A DNA stretch of 64,000 nucleotides. Source: Rhodococcoides kyotonense. Lineage in GTDB: Bacteria > Actinomycetota > Actinomycetes > Mycobacteriales > Mycobacteriaceae. Shown here in pieces: positions 1-9,030 of this stretch. The position numbers and the translations under genes are program-made. Location: contig NZ_FZOW01000005.1 of NCBI RefSeq assembly GCF_900188125.1, positions 248,001-312,000 of the forward strand. Reading direction: 5' to 3'. The notes beneath the pieces were generated by a model. It did no database searches. It was not told the origin of the DNA and saw nothing but the letters and a program-made list of their open reading frames with translations. Positions within the stretch are counted from its first letter, which is position 1, and each line of letters opens with the position of its first letter.

Positions 1-7
1 CAATCAG

Positions 8-622
8 ATGCCGTCCTCGCGGTACATCCTGCCGTCCTTCGTCGAGCACTCCAGCTACGGCGTCAAGGAGTCCAACCCGTACAACAAGCTGTTCGAGGAG
101 CGCATCATCTTCCTCGGTGTCCAGGTCGACGACGCGTCGGCCAACGACATCATGGCGCAGCTGCTCGTGCTCGAGGGTCTCGATCCCGACCGCGACATCA
201 CGATGTACATCAATTCACCGGGTGGATCGTTCACGTCGCTGATGGCGATCTACGACACGATGCAGTACGTCCGCGCGGACGTCGCAACGGTCTGCCTCGG
301 CCAGGCAGCGTCGGCAGCGGCTGTTCTGCTGGCGGCAGGAACGCCCGGCAAGCGTGCGGCATTGCCGAACGCTCGTGTGCTGATCCACCAGCCCGCCAGC
401 GGCGGAATCCAGGGTCAGGTCTCCGACCTCGAGATCCAGGCAGCCGAGATCGAGCGCATGCGTCGCTTGATGGAGACGACGCTCGGACGCCACACCGGCA
501 AGGATCCCGACGTCATCCGCAAGGACACCGATCGCGACAAGATTCTGACCGCCGAGCAGGCGAAAGAGTACGGAATCATCGACACCGTGTTCGACTACCG
601 CAAATTGTCGGCACAGAAGTAG
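8..622 (+). CDS. clpP2: ATP-dependent Clp protease proteolytic subunit ClpP2
   Basis: Serine protease subunit that forms the proteolytic chamber working with ClpX (next gene) or ClpC in cytoplasmic protein turnover. The 204-residue product has the usual ClpP length. The nucleophile Ser102 lies in GQAASAAAV, the catalytic His127 in LIHQPAS, and the third residue is an Asp of the KDTDRD motif at about 172-177. The start is the ATG at position 8, so the gene appears complete, but its upstream partner (clpP1 in related genomes) lies outside the window. A strong hairpin follows the stop. Assignment to the second actinobacterial paralogue rests on its position just before clpX. Confidence 0.95.
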   Translation: MPSSRYILPSFVEHSSYGVKESNPYNKLFEERIIFLGVQVDDASANDIMAQLLVLEGLDPDRDITMYINSPGGSFTSLMAIYDTMQYVRADVATVCLGQAASAAAVLLAAGTPGKRAALPNARVLIHQPASGGIQGQVSDLEIQAAEIERMRRLMETTLGRHTGKDPDVIRKDTDRDKILTAEQAKEYGIIDTVFDYRKLSAQK

Positions 623-653
623 TACCGAGCAGGTATCTTCGCAGGACCGTTGC

Positions 654-692
654 CGGTGCCGGGTGGACCAGCTTTCGATTCACCCGGCACCG
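654..692 (+). terminator. Hairpin downstream of clpP2
   Basis: Perfect 12-bp stem (CGGTGCCGGGTG at 654-665 pairing with 681-692) around a 15-nt loop, 31 nt after the clpP2 stop. There is no U-tract, as is common for actinobacterial terminators. It probably ends the clpP transcript and separates it from clpX. Confidence 0.6.
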
Positions 693-1011
693 CGACATCG
701 TAGGAACGCGCCGGCCTGCTGTCGCGCGAGGCTCCGACGTAACACTCGGGGGGCGCTCGATCGATGGTCGGGGTGGCAGTGCAGAGGTATGTCGGTCGAT
801 CCGAGGACTCGAGAAGAATCGGTCGGCGAATCACCGGAAACAACTCGCCCATGTTCGACGAACACGGGTACGGTCGCATCAGGGCTCGAAAGCTATGGCT
901 GGTCATGTCATCGCTCGAACGCTGTGGATCGAGAAGTTGCTCACGGCCTGACGAGGCATCCGTAGTGGTGCTCGTCGGCCGAACGCGGACAAGGAAGTAG
1001 GAACCTCGACA
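693..1011. other. Intergenic region before clpX, no gene seen
   Basis: About 320 nt between the clpP2 hairpin and clpX. The short open frames here lack homology that I recognise, have no convincing ribosome binding site and overlap each other in several frames. The stretch presumably holds the clpX promoter, but I could not identify a clear -35/-10 pair. The only convincing element is the ribosome binding site AAGGAAG at about 991-997. Confidence 0.5.
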
Positions 1012-2289
1012 ATGGCACGCATCGGTGACGGTGGCGATCTGCTGAAATGCTCTTTCTGCGGCAAGAGCCAGAAGCAGGTGAAGAAACTCATTGCAGGACC
1101 AGGTGTGTACATCTGCGATGAGTGCATCGACCTGTGCAACGAGATCATCGAGGAGGAGCTCGCGGAGTCGAGCGAGGTCAAGCTCGACGACCTGCCGAAG
1201 CCCTCCGAGATCCGTGATTTCCTCGAGAACTACGTGATCGGACAGGACACCGCCAAGCGCACGCTGGCCGTGGCCGTCTACAACCACTACAAGCGCATCC
1301 AGGCCGGCGACAAGGCACGGGATACCCGTGGCGAAAGCGTCGAACTGGCCAAGTCCAACATTCTGATGCTCGGCCCGACCGGGTGCGGTAAGACGTATCT
1401 CGCGCAGACGCTGGCCAAGATGCTCAACGTCCCGTTCGCGATCGCCGACGCCACTGCGCTCACCGAGGCGGGGTACGTGGGTGAGGACGTCGAGAACATT
1501 CTGTTGAAGCTGATCCAGGCAGCGGATTACGACGTCAAGCGCGCCGAGACCGGCATCATCTACATCGACGAGGTCGACAAGATCGCCCGCAAGAGCGAGA
1601 ACCCGTCGATCACGCGTGACGTGTCCGGTGAGGGAGTCCAGCAGGCGCTGCTGAAGATTCTCGAGGGGACGCAGGCGAGTGTTCCACCGCAGGGCGGCCG
1701 TAAGCACCCGCACCAGGAGTTCATCCAGATCGACACGACCAACGTGCTGTTCATCGTCGCGGGTGCGTTCGCGGGCCTCGAGAAGATCGTGTCCGATCGT
1801 GTCGGCAAGCGCGGACTCGGTTTCGGTGCAGAGGTGCGGTCCAAGGCGGAGATCGACACGCAGGACCACTTCGCCGAGGTCATGCCCGAGGACCTGATCA
1901 AGTTCGGTCTGATTCCGGAGTTCATCGGGCGCCTTCCCGTCGTCGCTTCGGTGACCAACCTGGACAAGGAATCGTTGGTCACCATCCTGTCCGAGCCGAA
2001 GAATGCTCTGGTCAAGCAGTACAGCCGCTTGTTCGAGATGGACAACGTCGAGCTCGAATTCACCAAGGACGCGTTGGAAGCGATCGCCGATCAGGCCATC
2101 CTGCGCGGCACGGGCGCGCGTGGTCTGCGTGCCATCCTCGAAGAGGTCCTCAATCCGGTGATGTTCGACATCCCGAGTCGCGACGACGTCGCCAAGGTCG
2201 TCGTCACGTCGGAGACCGTCAACGACAACGTCCTCCCGACGATCGTTCCGCGCAAGCCGGAACGTGAGCGTCGAGACAAGTCGGCGTAG
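1012..2289 (+). CDS. clpX: ATP-dependent Clp protease ATP-binding subunit ClpX
   Basis: AAA+ unfoldase that recognises substrates and feeds them into ClpP. The 425 residues begin with the ClpX-type zinc-binding domain (Cys13, Cys16, Cys35, Cys38). The Walker A motif GPTGCGKT is at residues 121-128 and Walker B with IIYIDEVDK at about 183-191. Further on there are sensor and RFIGR-type motifs (PEFIGRLP) and the conserved C-terminal small domain. The start ATG is preceded by AAGGAAG. It is transcribed in the same direction as clpP2 but from its own promoter, judging by the hairpin and the 390-nt gap. It converges on fdhD across a strong hairpin. Confidence 0.97.
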   Translation: MARIGDGGDLLKCSFCGKSQKQVKKLIAGPGVYICDECIDLCNEIIEEELAESSEVKLDDLPKPSEIRDFLENYVIGQDTAKRTLAVAVYNHYKRIQAGDKARDTRGESVELAKSNILMLGPTGCGKTYLAQTLAKMLNVPFAIADATALTEAGYVGEDVENILLKLIQAADYDVKRAETGIIYIDEVDKIARKSENPSITRDVSGEGVQQALLKILEGTQASVPPQGGRKHPHQEFIQIDTTNVLFIVAGAFAGLEKIVSDRVGKRGLGFGAEVRSKAEIDTQDHFAEVMPEDLIKFGLIPEFIGRLPVVASVTNLDKESLVTILSEPKNALVKQYSRLFEMDNVELEFTKDALEAIADQAILRGTGARGLRAILEEVLNPVMFDIPSRDDVAKVVVTSETVNDNVLPTIVPRKPERERRDKSA

Positions 2290-2309
2290 CACCTCCAGCA
2301 ACACAACGA

Positions 2310-2340
2310 GACCCGGTCGTCGAACGTCGACGGCCGGGTC
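2310..2340. terminator. Bidirectional terminator between clpX and fdhD
   Basis: A 14-bp stem (GACCCGGTCGTCGA against TCGACGGCCGGGTC, one G-T pair) with a 3-nt loop lies between the convergent stops of clpX and fdhD, so it can end transcription from either side. Confidence 0.75.
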
Positions 2341-2361
2341 TGCTTGTCTGTGACAGGCGAA

Positions 2362-3186
2362 TCAGCGTTCGATGCGGTCGACGTGCGAGTACAGATTCAT
2401 GTTGTCGCCGCGCAGGAATCCGACGACGGTCAGTCCCGACTCCTCGGCCAGATCCACCGCGAGCGACGACGGCGCAGACACCGCCGCGAGTATGGGAATG
2501 CCTGCCATCACGGCTTTCTGCGCGAGTTCGAACGACGCGCGCCCACTGACCATCAGCACGGTTCCTTGCAGCGGCACGTGGCCTTCGCCGACTGCCCAGC
2601 CGATGACCTTGTCGACGGCATTGTGGCGACCCACGTCCTCGCGGAGGACGCGCATGCGGCCGTCACGATCGAACAGCGCAGCGGCGTGCAAGCCACCCGT
2701 CGAATCGAAGACCTTCTGTGATTCACGCAGCGTGTCCGGCATCGTCGACAGCACGGACGCCTTGACACGTACGTCGTCCGAGGCGGGGGAGTGGACGGAC
2801 TTCAGCTTCACCGCGTCGAGCGAGGCTTTTCCGCACACCCCGCACGACGACGTCGTGTAGAAGTTTCGTTCGACGCCCGGCTGCGGAGGCGCCACCCCGT
2901 CGGCGAGAGTGATGTCGAGGACGTTGTAGGTGTTCTGGCCCTCGTCGTCCACTCCGTCGCAGTAGCGGGCGATCGCGACGTCGTCGCGCCCGGTCACGAC
3001 ACCTTCCGTCAGCAGGAATCCGTGTGCCAGTTCGACATCGTGGCCCGGAGTGCGCATGGTGACGGCCAGCGCGGTACCGCCGACCCGTATCTCCAAGGGC
3101 TCTTCGACGACGAGGGTGTCGGGACGGCTGGTCTCGTGCATCCCGCGAATGCGCACTACCGGCCGTCGCGTCGTGATTCGTCCCAT
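2362..3186 (-). CDS. fdhD: Formate dehydrogenase accessory sulfurtransferase FdhD
   Basis: FdhD transfers sulfur from a cysteine desulfurase to the molybdenum cofactor of formate dehydrogenases. The 274-residue product has the family hallmark [12 protein letters not shown], with sulfur-carrying Cys115 and Cys118. It also has the conserved [15 protein letters not shown] segment and the C-terminal [11 protein letters not shown] and [10 protein letters not shown] motifs that bind the cofactor. The start is the ATG complementary to 3184-3186. No formate dehydrogenase gene is in the window, so the client enzyme must be elsewhere. The gene is 51 nt downstream of malQ on the same strand and may be co-transcribed with it. 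Confidence 0.93.
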   Translation of the reverse strand: MGRITTRRPVVRIRGMHETSRPDTLVVEEPLEIRVGGTALAVTMRTPGHDVELAHGFLLTEGVVTGRDDVAIARYCDGVDDEGQNTYNVLDITLADGVAPPQPGVERNFYTTSSCGVCGKASLDAVKLKSVHSPASDDVRVKASVLSTMPDTLRESQKVFDSTGGLHAAALFDRDGRMRVLREDVGRHNAVDKVIGWAVGEGHVPLQGTVLMVSGRASFELAQKAVMAGIPILAAVSAPSSLAVDLAEESGLTVVGFLRGDNMNLYSHVDRIER

Positions 3187-3237
3187 GGTTCGAGTATGCC
3201 GCTCCGCGGTGAGTGCGTGCGTAGTCGGTGCCGACGC

Positions 3238-5370
3238 CTACTGGCTGCGCAGTGCCTTCACGAGCGACACCAACCGCGGATGGTCGACGAGATCGTCGAC
3301 CCAGACCGCCTTCTTATTGTCGTCGGCAAGCGGGACTTTCCAGTTCTCGTACTGGGTTTCGTCGGTTCCCGGCTGATTCTGGATGCGGTTCTCACCGACC
3401 GCGTCGACGAGCGCGATACCCAGCAGCACCGACGGGCTGCGTTGGATCAAGCGGTGCAATGCCTCGACGGTCTCTTGCTCCGACGCGTCGTCGGGCAACA
3501 GATCCCGCGCGCGGGCCAGATCGAGGACGGCTTCGCGAGCGGCGGTGTCCTTGGCGATCTCCTCGTCGAGGTCACGTTCGAGCAGTCCGAGCCTCGACCG
3601 GAGCGCGATGTGTTCACCGCGGAGGTACCCCGCCGTCGGGGGAAGGTCGTGCGTCGTCACCGATGTCAGGCACAGGCGTCGGTAGTTCTCCGGTGGGATC
3701 GGTGTCTCGCCGTCGTTCTCGAACCACAGGATCGACGTGCCGAACAGCCCACGTCCGCCGAGATACTCCTGGACAACTGGTTCGAAGACGCCCAGATCCT
3801 CGCCGACGACGACCGCACCGGCGCGTTCCGCCTCGAGGACGAGAATTCCGATGAGTGCCTCGTGGTCGTACGTGACGTACGCGCCGTCCGCTGCCGACGT
3901 CGATCCTTCGGGAATCCACCAGAGTCGAAACAGACCAAGGATGTGGTCGACGCGCACGCCACCCGCATGCCGCAGCACGGTGCGCAGCATGTCTCGGTAC
4001 GGTGTGTACCCCAGCTCACGTAGCCGATCGGGATTCCACGGGGGCTGGTTCCAGTTCTGTCCCTGCTGGTTGAAGTTGTCCGGAGGCGCGCCGACGGTGA
4101 CGCCCGAGACCAGCGCATCGCCGAGAGTCCATGCGTCGGCGCCGTGACGATGCACACCGACGGCCAGATCGTGGACGACCCCGATGTCCATGCCCGAATC
4201 GAGTGCGACGCGTTGCGCACGGGCGAGTTGGTCGTCGCATATCCATTGCAGCCACTTGTGGAAGTGGATGCGCTCGGCGAGCTGCTCGCGCTGGGCCGTC
4301 GCATAGTCGGTTCGTGGGTGCGCGGCGTGATCACGCCAGACGGCACTGTCGGGTCCGTGCTTCTCGGCGATCGCACACCACAGCGCGAAGTCGTCGAGCC
4401 CGGAACCCTCACGGGTGCAGAACGCGTCGAACTCTGCCTGCCGCGCCGCGGACCGCTCCACTCTGTGAATGCGTTTCAGTGCGCTCAGTTTGGCGCGGAA
4501 CGTCGGGTCCCGATCGATACGGCGAGTTCCCTTGTCTGCCTTGATGAATCCCGCGGCGGATCGTCGGATCTTGGCGAACTTGTCAGGCGGCAGATACGAG
4601 GTCTCCTCGATGTCCTCGACGCGAATGTACATGGGATCGAAGAATCTTCGCGTCGTCGGCAGGTACGGCGACGCCTCCACCGGCGGGTTCGGTCGGCCCG
4701 CGTGCAACGGATTGACGAGCACGTAGTCGAAGCCGTGGACTCGGCCGGCGATCGATGTGAGGTCCGTCAGGTCGGCATAGTCGCCGACTCCCCACGACCG
4801 GTTCGATCGGAGTGAATACAGCTGTGTCAGAAGGCCGTTCCGCTGGCGGTCGGTGACCGAGTCGTTCGCCGTCGAACGCTGTGGCGTCACGGCGACCGGG
4901 CACTGCGACGTCGTGACCTCTCCGCGTCCGTGATCGCTCGACGCAGTCAGTGTGTGCCAGCCGATCGGAGCATGGGCGGGAATCTCGAATGTCGCTCGGC
5001 CGACGAGCGTCCCGTCGACCTCTCGTGGATCGATCCACACGTCGAGTTGCTCCAGGTCGAGTCGGACGCCGGATTCGGTGACGAGATGCACCGATAGCGG
5101 ATCGCCATGGGGCACATGGACTTCGACGGTAGATGCGGTTCCTGCGACGGTCACGATCACCGGCGGCAACATCCTGCGCCACGGTGCGGTGTCGAGATCG
5201 GCAAGCGACTGCTCGACGGCGTCGCCGTCGTCGGCTGCGATACCGCGCGCCTCGAGAATCCTTCGAAGAGTGGCGTCGGACACGGAGTGTTCGACCTTGT
5301 CCCATCCTTGATACGACGCCCCGACGCCGCATCGACGGGCCAGTTCGCGCAGCTGCTCGGTGTAGTCCAC
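3238..5370 (-). CDS. malQ: 4-alpha-glucanotransferase (amylomaltase), GH77
   Basis: Transfers alpha-1,4-glucan segments between malto-oligosaccharides during maltodextrin and glycogen metabolism. The protein has 710 residues, the long actinobacterial form with an N-terminal extension of about 150 residues before the GH77 barrel. The three catalytic carboxylates are visible: nucleophile Asp475 in GVRVDHILGL, acid/base Glu524 in VVVGEDLG, and Asp575 in TTHDLPPTAGY. The start is a GTG. It is divergent from the rsbW-sigF unit. Two nearby elements, a short inverted repeat at about 5441-5452 and the candidate small RNA, lie upstream of it. Confidence 0.93.
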   Translation of the reverse strand: MDYTEQLRELARRCGVGASYQGWDKVEHSVSDATLRRILEARGIAADDGDAVEQSLADLDTAPWRRMLPPVIVTVAGTASTVEVHVPHGDPLSVHLVTESGVRLDLEQLDVWIDPREVDGTLVGRATFEIPAHAPIGWHTLTASSDHGRGEVTTSQCPVAVTPQRSTANDSVTDRQRNGLLTQLYSLRSNRSWGVGDYADLTDLTSIAGRVHGFDYVLVNPLHAGRPNPPVEASPYLPTTRRFFDPMYIRVEDIEETSYLPPDKFAKIRRSAAGFIKADKGTRRIDRDPTFRAKLSALKRIHRVERSAARQAEFDAFCTREGSGLDDFALWCAIAEKHGPDSAVWRDHAAHPRTDYATAQREQLAERIHFHKWLQWICDDQLARAQRVALDSGMDIGVVHDLAVGVHRHGADAWTLGDALVSGVTVGAPPDNFNQQGQNWNQPPWNPDRLRELGYTPYRDMLRTVLRHAGGVRVDHILGLFRLWWIPEGSTSAADGAYVTYDHEALIGILVLEAERAGAVVVGEDLGVFEPVVQEYLGGRGLFGTSILWFENDGETPIPPENYRRLCLTSVTTHDLPPTAGYLRGEHIALRSRLGLLERDLDEEIAKDTAAREAVLDLARARDLLPDDASEQETVEALHRLIQRSPSVLLGIALVDAVGENRIQNQPGTDETQYENWKVPLADDNKKAVWVDDLVDHPRLVSLVKALRSQ

Positions 5371-5486
5371 ACAGCGATCGTGCCAGCACCGGCGCCTGCC
5401 GTCACCTCGTACATCGGGGACGCGCCGGGGCCCTCGAATTCGTTACCGAATCGGGTCGGTCCGCCGGTTTCGGCGGGACTACGCTG

Positions 5487-5575
5487 GGGAACCAGCGTCC
5501 GCGTACCTGCCCCGGGTAACGGTCGCGGATGTCCCCGTCCAAGCCTCCCCCCGGTTCGGACGGGGACGTTTTTCT
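5487..5575 (+). ncRNA. Candidate small RNA with C-rich hairpin loops (6C RNA-like)
   Basis: Two adjacent hairpins are followed by a T run. Hairpin 1 pairs CGTCCGCG (5496-5503) with 5524-5531 and has a loop containing CCCC. Hairpin 2 pairs GTCCCCGTCC (5531-5540) perfectly with GGACGGGGAC (5558-5567), has a loop with six consecutive C, and runs into TTTTT at 5569-5573. A -10-like TACGCT at 5480-5485 would start a transcript near 5490. The actinobacterial 6C RNA family is defined by two hairpins with runs of C in the loops, which fits in shape and size. Hairpin 1 has only four C, and the locus differs from the usual one, so the family name is tentative. It could also be an attenuator for rsbW-sigF. 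Confidence 0.55.
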
Positions 5576-5714
5576 CCAACCCCCAGCCGCGGGTCCGCGG
5601 TTCCTCCATCCGCGCGGGATTGAACTGCGATCGCCTGGGTATCCTGGGTCCGGCCGCAACAGGGATGTTCGGCCATATGCACTTATGTGACACGCGAGAC
5701 GATAGGGAGTGCGG

Positions 5715-6137
5715 ATGACTGGCGTCGGCAGGATCGAAGAGCTGGAACGAAATTCCGGCGCGCCGGTCGAATTGCGGGTGATCGCCGACGCCGCTCAGCT
5801 TCCCGTCGTTCGCGCCGTTGCCGAAACGTTGGCCGTGCTGGCCGATTTCACACTCGACGACATCGCCGACATCAAGCTCGTCGTCGACGAGGTGTGTTCC
5901 GAACTGATCGCCGGTGCTGTGAACGGGGCAGAGTTGTCTTGTTCGTTCGTGGTGAGCGACGGTGGTATACGAATCGCGACGACATCGACGGTCGAACGCG
6001 ACAAGTTGCCGAAGCAGGACAGCTTCGGGTGGCACGTTCTGCAGACGCTCACCGATTCCATTGCGCTGACCGGGCAGGACGTCGACGCCGGTCACGTCGT
6101 CGCCGTCGACGTCGTCAAGCGGAGGAGCACCCTCTAG
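5715..6137 (+). CDS. rsbW: Anti-sigma factor of SigF (RsbW/UsfX type)
   Basis: Predicted serine-kinase-like anti-sigma factor that holds SigF inactive until an anti-anti-sigma factor releases it. The 140 residues match the HATPase fold of RsbW/UsfX, with the N-box helix at about 52-66 (DIKLVVDEVCSELI) and a C-terminal DSFGWHVLQTLTDS segment. The canonical N-box Asn, four residues after Glu59, is Glu63 here, and the glycine-rich ATP-lid motif is weak. The mycobacterial homologue is similarly divergent. I chose ATG 5715 rather than GTG 5709 because AGGGAG at 5704-5709 is well spaced for it. The stop overlaps the sigF start (TAGTG). Confidence 0.85.
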   Translation: MTGVGRIEELERNSGAPVELRVIADAAQLPVVRAVAETLAVLADFTLDDIADIKLVVDEVCSELIAGAVNGAELSCSFVVSDGGIRIATTSTVERDKLPKQDSFGWHVLQTLTDSIALTGQDVDAGHVVAVDVVKRRSTL

Positions 6138-6922
6138 TGCCTGCGCCGTACGAGAAGACTGCGCGGCGACAGTCGGACGATTACAAGGAAGTCGTACCCC
6201 TCATCCAGGAAATGCAGGCGCTCGACGAAGGCTCGCCGCAGCGTCAGGTCCTGAGGGATCGCATCATCACTCGGTGCTTGCCGCTGGCCGAGCACATCGC
6301 CCGACGCTTCGGTGGTCGCGGCGAGGCGCACGAGGATCTGCTGCAGGTGGCTCGTCTCGGGTTGGTCAACGCCGTCGACCGTTTCGACATCGAACGAGGT
6401 TCGGACTTCGTGTCGTTCGCGGTGCCGACCATCATGGGCGAAGCGCGACGGTACTTCCGCGATGCCGGGTGGTCGGTGCGTGTGCCGCGTCGTATGAAAG
6501 AACTCAACTCGATGATCTCCGGCGCGGTCGGCACGCTGTCGCAGAAGCTCGGCCGTGCTCCGACTGCGAGTGAGATCGCTGCGGAGTTGGGCATCGACGT
6601 GAAGGAAGCGTCCCAGGCTCTGTTGGCGCGCAGCGCGTATCAAACGGTGTCGGTCGATTCGGTCGTCAGCGACGATCGTCTTCCGTTGATGGACACTCTC
6701 GGCGACAACGACCCGGAACTGGAGAAGATGGAGAGTTACCTCACCGTCCGCCCGGCTCTGGAGAAGTTGCCCGAACGCGAGCGTCAGATCGTGATTCTGC
6801 GCTTCTTCGGGTCGATGACTCAGACGCAGATCGCGGAACGCATGGGTATCTCCCAGATGCATGTGTCTCGAATTCTGGCTCGAACACTGACGCAACTGCG
6901 TGAGGAGCTGGGTCCCAGCTGA
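6137..6922 (+). CDS. sigF: RNA polymerase sigma factor SigF/SigB (group 3)
   Basis: Alternative sigma factor for general stress and stationary-phase genes. The 261 residues carry sigma region 2 (HEDLLQVARLGLVNAVDRFD, then SFAVPTIMGEARRYFRD), region 3 (GRAPTASEIAAELGI) and region 4 with a helix-turn-helix (TQTQIAERMGISQMHVSRIL). The open frame extends upstream, but GTG 6137 is the natural start. It overlaps the rsbW stop by one base and has GGAGGAG at 6121-6127 just upstream. The overlap implies translational coupling, which keeps sigma and anti-sigma levels balanced. Confidence 0.93.
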   Translation: MPAPYEKTARRQSDDYKEVVPLIQEMQALDEGSPQRQVLRDRIITRCLPLAEHIARRFGGRGEAHEDLLQVARLGLVNAVDRFDIERGSDFVSFAVPTIMGEARRYFRDAGWSVRVPRRMKELNSMISGAVGTLSQKLGRAPTASEIAAELGIDVKEASQALLARSAYQTVSVDSVVSDDRLPLMDTLGDNDPELEKMESYLTVRPALEKLPERERQIVILRFFGSMTQTQIAERMGISQMHVSRILARTLTQLREELGPS

Positions 6923-6988
6923 TGTCGGTGTGGCGTCGTAGGATCGATTCGGCCGAACACCGTCGAGATCCTTCAGGAGCGCCCACCA

Positions 6989-8989
6989 GTGTCAGGACCG
7001 GAATCAGCTCGACCCGGCGGAATTTTCGACGACCTGTCCCGGTACATCGGTGCGCCACGAGCGACCGATCTTGCGGTGGCCGATGACGGCGGACGCGTCG
7101 TAGTCGCGATCTCCGAACTCGACTCGGACAAGGCGTCCTATGTGGGTGCACTGTGGGAGGTCGATCCGTCCGGTCGGAGCGAGGCCCGTCGGCTGACGTT
7201 CGGTGAGACCGGGGCGAGTGGCCCGGTCTTCGACCCGTCGGGAGATCTGTATTTTCTGCGGCACGTGTCCAAGGACGAGAAGTCGTCGGCGATCTGGTCG
7301 CTGCCTGCGCTCGGCGGTGAGGCGCGGATCGTTGCCCGACGCGCCGCAGGATTCGCGGGCGTCCGTACCGCTGCGGGGCGCATCGTGGCGTCGTCGCACG
7401 TGTTTCCGTCGGCTACCACCGACGACGAGGACGAGCGGTTGCGCACCCTCCGCAAGGACGGCAAGGTCGACGCGATCCTGCATTCCGGCTATCCCGTCAG
7501 GTACTGGGATCACGACCTGGGACCTGCGACCCCGCATCTGTTCGCCGGTACGGCCGACGGCGACATGCGGCGCGTCACCGTGAACGCGGGAGGAGCGCTG
7601 CAGGAGGCGTCGTACGACGTCAGCCCGGACGGCACCTTCGTCGTCTCGACGTGGACCGTCCCCGGCGCGTTGGCCGTGTCGCGCACCGTTCTCGTCCGCA
7701 TCGACGTGGAGTCGGGGGAGCGCACCGTGATCGTCGACGACGTCGACGCGGACTTCGGTTCGCCCGCGATCTCTCCTGACGGATCGAGCGTCGCGTTCGT
7801 TCGCGAGTCGGTGACGACCCCCGAAGAAGCGCCGCGAATGACGTTGCAGCAGTACATGTTCGATGACGCGGTGGTGTCGGACCTCGCGCCGGGATGGGAT
7901 CGGTGGCCGAGAGAACCCGTATGGCTTCGCGACGGCAGCGGCGTCGTCGTCGTTGCCGACGACGACGGGCGCGCACCGATCTTCGTCGTGCGTGACGGGT
8001 CGGCCACGAAGCTCACCGCAACCGACTCGGCTTACACCCATGTGCAGACAGCGTCGGACGGGTCGGTGTTCGCGCTGGAGGCCTCGTACGATCGGCCGCC
8101 ACATCCGGTACGCATCGACCTGTCGAGCGGCGACATTCGCCGGCTGCACCTCGCCGAGCCCCTGCCGGAGTTGCCGGGAAGGCTGACCGAGATCGAGACC
8201 CGCACCGAGGACGGCACCCGAGTGCGCGCGTGGCTCGCGCTGCCCGAGGATGCGTCGGACACCAACCGGGCGCCTCTGTTGCTATGGGTACACGGTGGAC
8301 CGCTCGGATCGTGGAACACCTGGTCATGGCGATGGAACCCGTGGCTCATGGTCGCCAGGGGATACGCGGTGTTGCTGCCCGACCCGGCGCTGTCCACCGG
8401 CTACGGGCAGGACTTCGTTCAGCGCGGGTGGGGCCGATGGGGCAAGGAACCGTTCACCGACCTGATGGCCGTGACCGACGCCGCAGAACGACGACCCGAC
8501 ATCGATGCGTCGAGAACTGCCGCGATGGGCGGCTCGTTCGGCGGCTACATGGCCAACTGGATAGCCGGCCACACCGATCGATTCCGCGCGATCGTCACCC
8601 ACGCGAGCCTGTGGGCTCTCGATCAGTTCGGGCCCACGACCGACGCGTCGTACTACTGGCAACGCGAAATGTCGCCCGAGATGGCCTTCGAGAATTCTCC
8701 GCATCTGTTCGTCGCCGACATCTCGACTCCGATGCTCGTCGTTCACGGCGACAAGGACTACCGAGTCCCCATCGGCGAGGGTCTGCGGCTCTGGTACGAG
8801 CTGCTCAGCGAATCGGGGCTGCCCGCCGACGACGAGGGCAGGACCGATCACCGGCTGCTGTACTTCCCGTCGGAGAACCACTGGGTTCTCTCGCCCCAGC
8901 ACGCCAAGATCTGGTACGAGGTGGTGTTCGCGTTCCTGGCCGAGCACGTGCTGGGAGAGACCGTGGAGTTACCGGAGACCCTGGGCTAG
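6989..8989 (+). CDS. S9 family prolyl oligopeptidase / acylaminoacyl-peptidase
   Basis: Serine peptidase of family S9 with an N-terminal beta-propeller (about residues 20-390) gating an alpha/beta-hydrolase domain (about 400-660). The catalytic triad is visible: Ser516 in GGSFGGYM, Asp590 in HGDKDYRVP and His631 in SENHWV. An oxyanion-region HGGP motif lies at about residue 435. The length of 666 residues is normal. There is no signal peptide, so it should act in the cytoplasm on short peptides. The start is GTG 6989 with AGGAG upstream. The precise substrate (dipeptidyl or acylaminoacyl) cannot be told from sequence. Confidence 0.88.
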   Translation: MSGPESARPGGIFDDLSRYIGAPRATDLAVADDGGRVVVAISELDSDKASYVGALWEVDPSGRSEARRLTFGETGASGPVFDPSGDLYFLRHVSKDEKSSAIWSLPALGGEARIVARRAAGFAGVRTAAGRIVASSHVFPSATTDDEDERLRTLRKDGKVDAILHSGYPVRYWDHDLGPATPHLFAGTADGDMRRVTVNAGGALQEASYDVSPDGTFVVSTWTVPGALAVSRTVLVRIDVESGERTVIVDDVDADFGSPAISPDGSSVAFVRESVTTPEEAPRMTLQQYMFDDAVVSDLAPGWDRWPREPVWLRDGSGVVVVADDDGRAPIFVVRDGSATKLTATDSAYTHVQTASDGSVFALEASYDRPPHPVRIDLSSGDIRRLHLAEPLPELPGRLTEIETRTEDGTRVRAWLALPEDASDTNRAPLLLWVHGGPLGSWNTWSWRWNPWLMVARGYAVLLPDPALSTGYGQDFVQRGWGRWGKEPFTDLMAVTDAAERRPDIDASRTAAMGGSFGGYMANWIAGHTDRFRAIVTHASLWALDQFGPTTDASYYWQREMSPEMAFENSPHLFVADISTPMLVVHGDKDYRVPIGEGLRLWYELLSESGLPADDEGRTDHRLLYFPSENHWVLSPQHAKIWYEVVFAFLAEHVLGETVELPETLG

Positions 8990-9018
8990 GGGCTGTCGGT
9001 CCGGAATGGGCGGACCAC

Positions 9019-9024
9019 TAGAAT
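9019..9024 (+). promoter_or_regulatory. -10-like element of valS, possibly leaderless
   Basis: TAGAAT lies 6 nt before the valS GTG start, which would place the transcription start at or next to the start codon. There is no Shine-Dalgarno sequence before this GTG, and no clear -35 box was seen. Confidence 0.5.
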
Positions 9025-9030
9025 CGACCG

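Noticed and set aside
663..1000. Small open frames between clpP2 and clpX
   Set aside because: They overlap one another on both strands, the first runs over the clpP2 terminator hairpin, and none has a convincing ribosome binding site or family resemblance.
595..2304. Long open frame of 569 codons antisense to clpX
   Set aside because: It is a GC-driven shadow of clpX. The translation is Arg/Asp/Leu-rich without recognisable domains, and the sense strand carries all ClpX motifs.
5637..5642. SigF-type -10 (GGGTAT) before rsbW-sigF, which would give autoregulation
   Set aside because: GGGTAT is present about 70 nt before the start, but no GTTT-like -35 lies at the expected 15-17 nt spacing, so it is not reported as a promoter.
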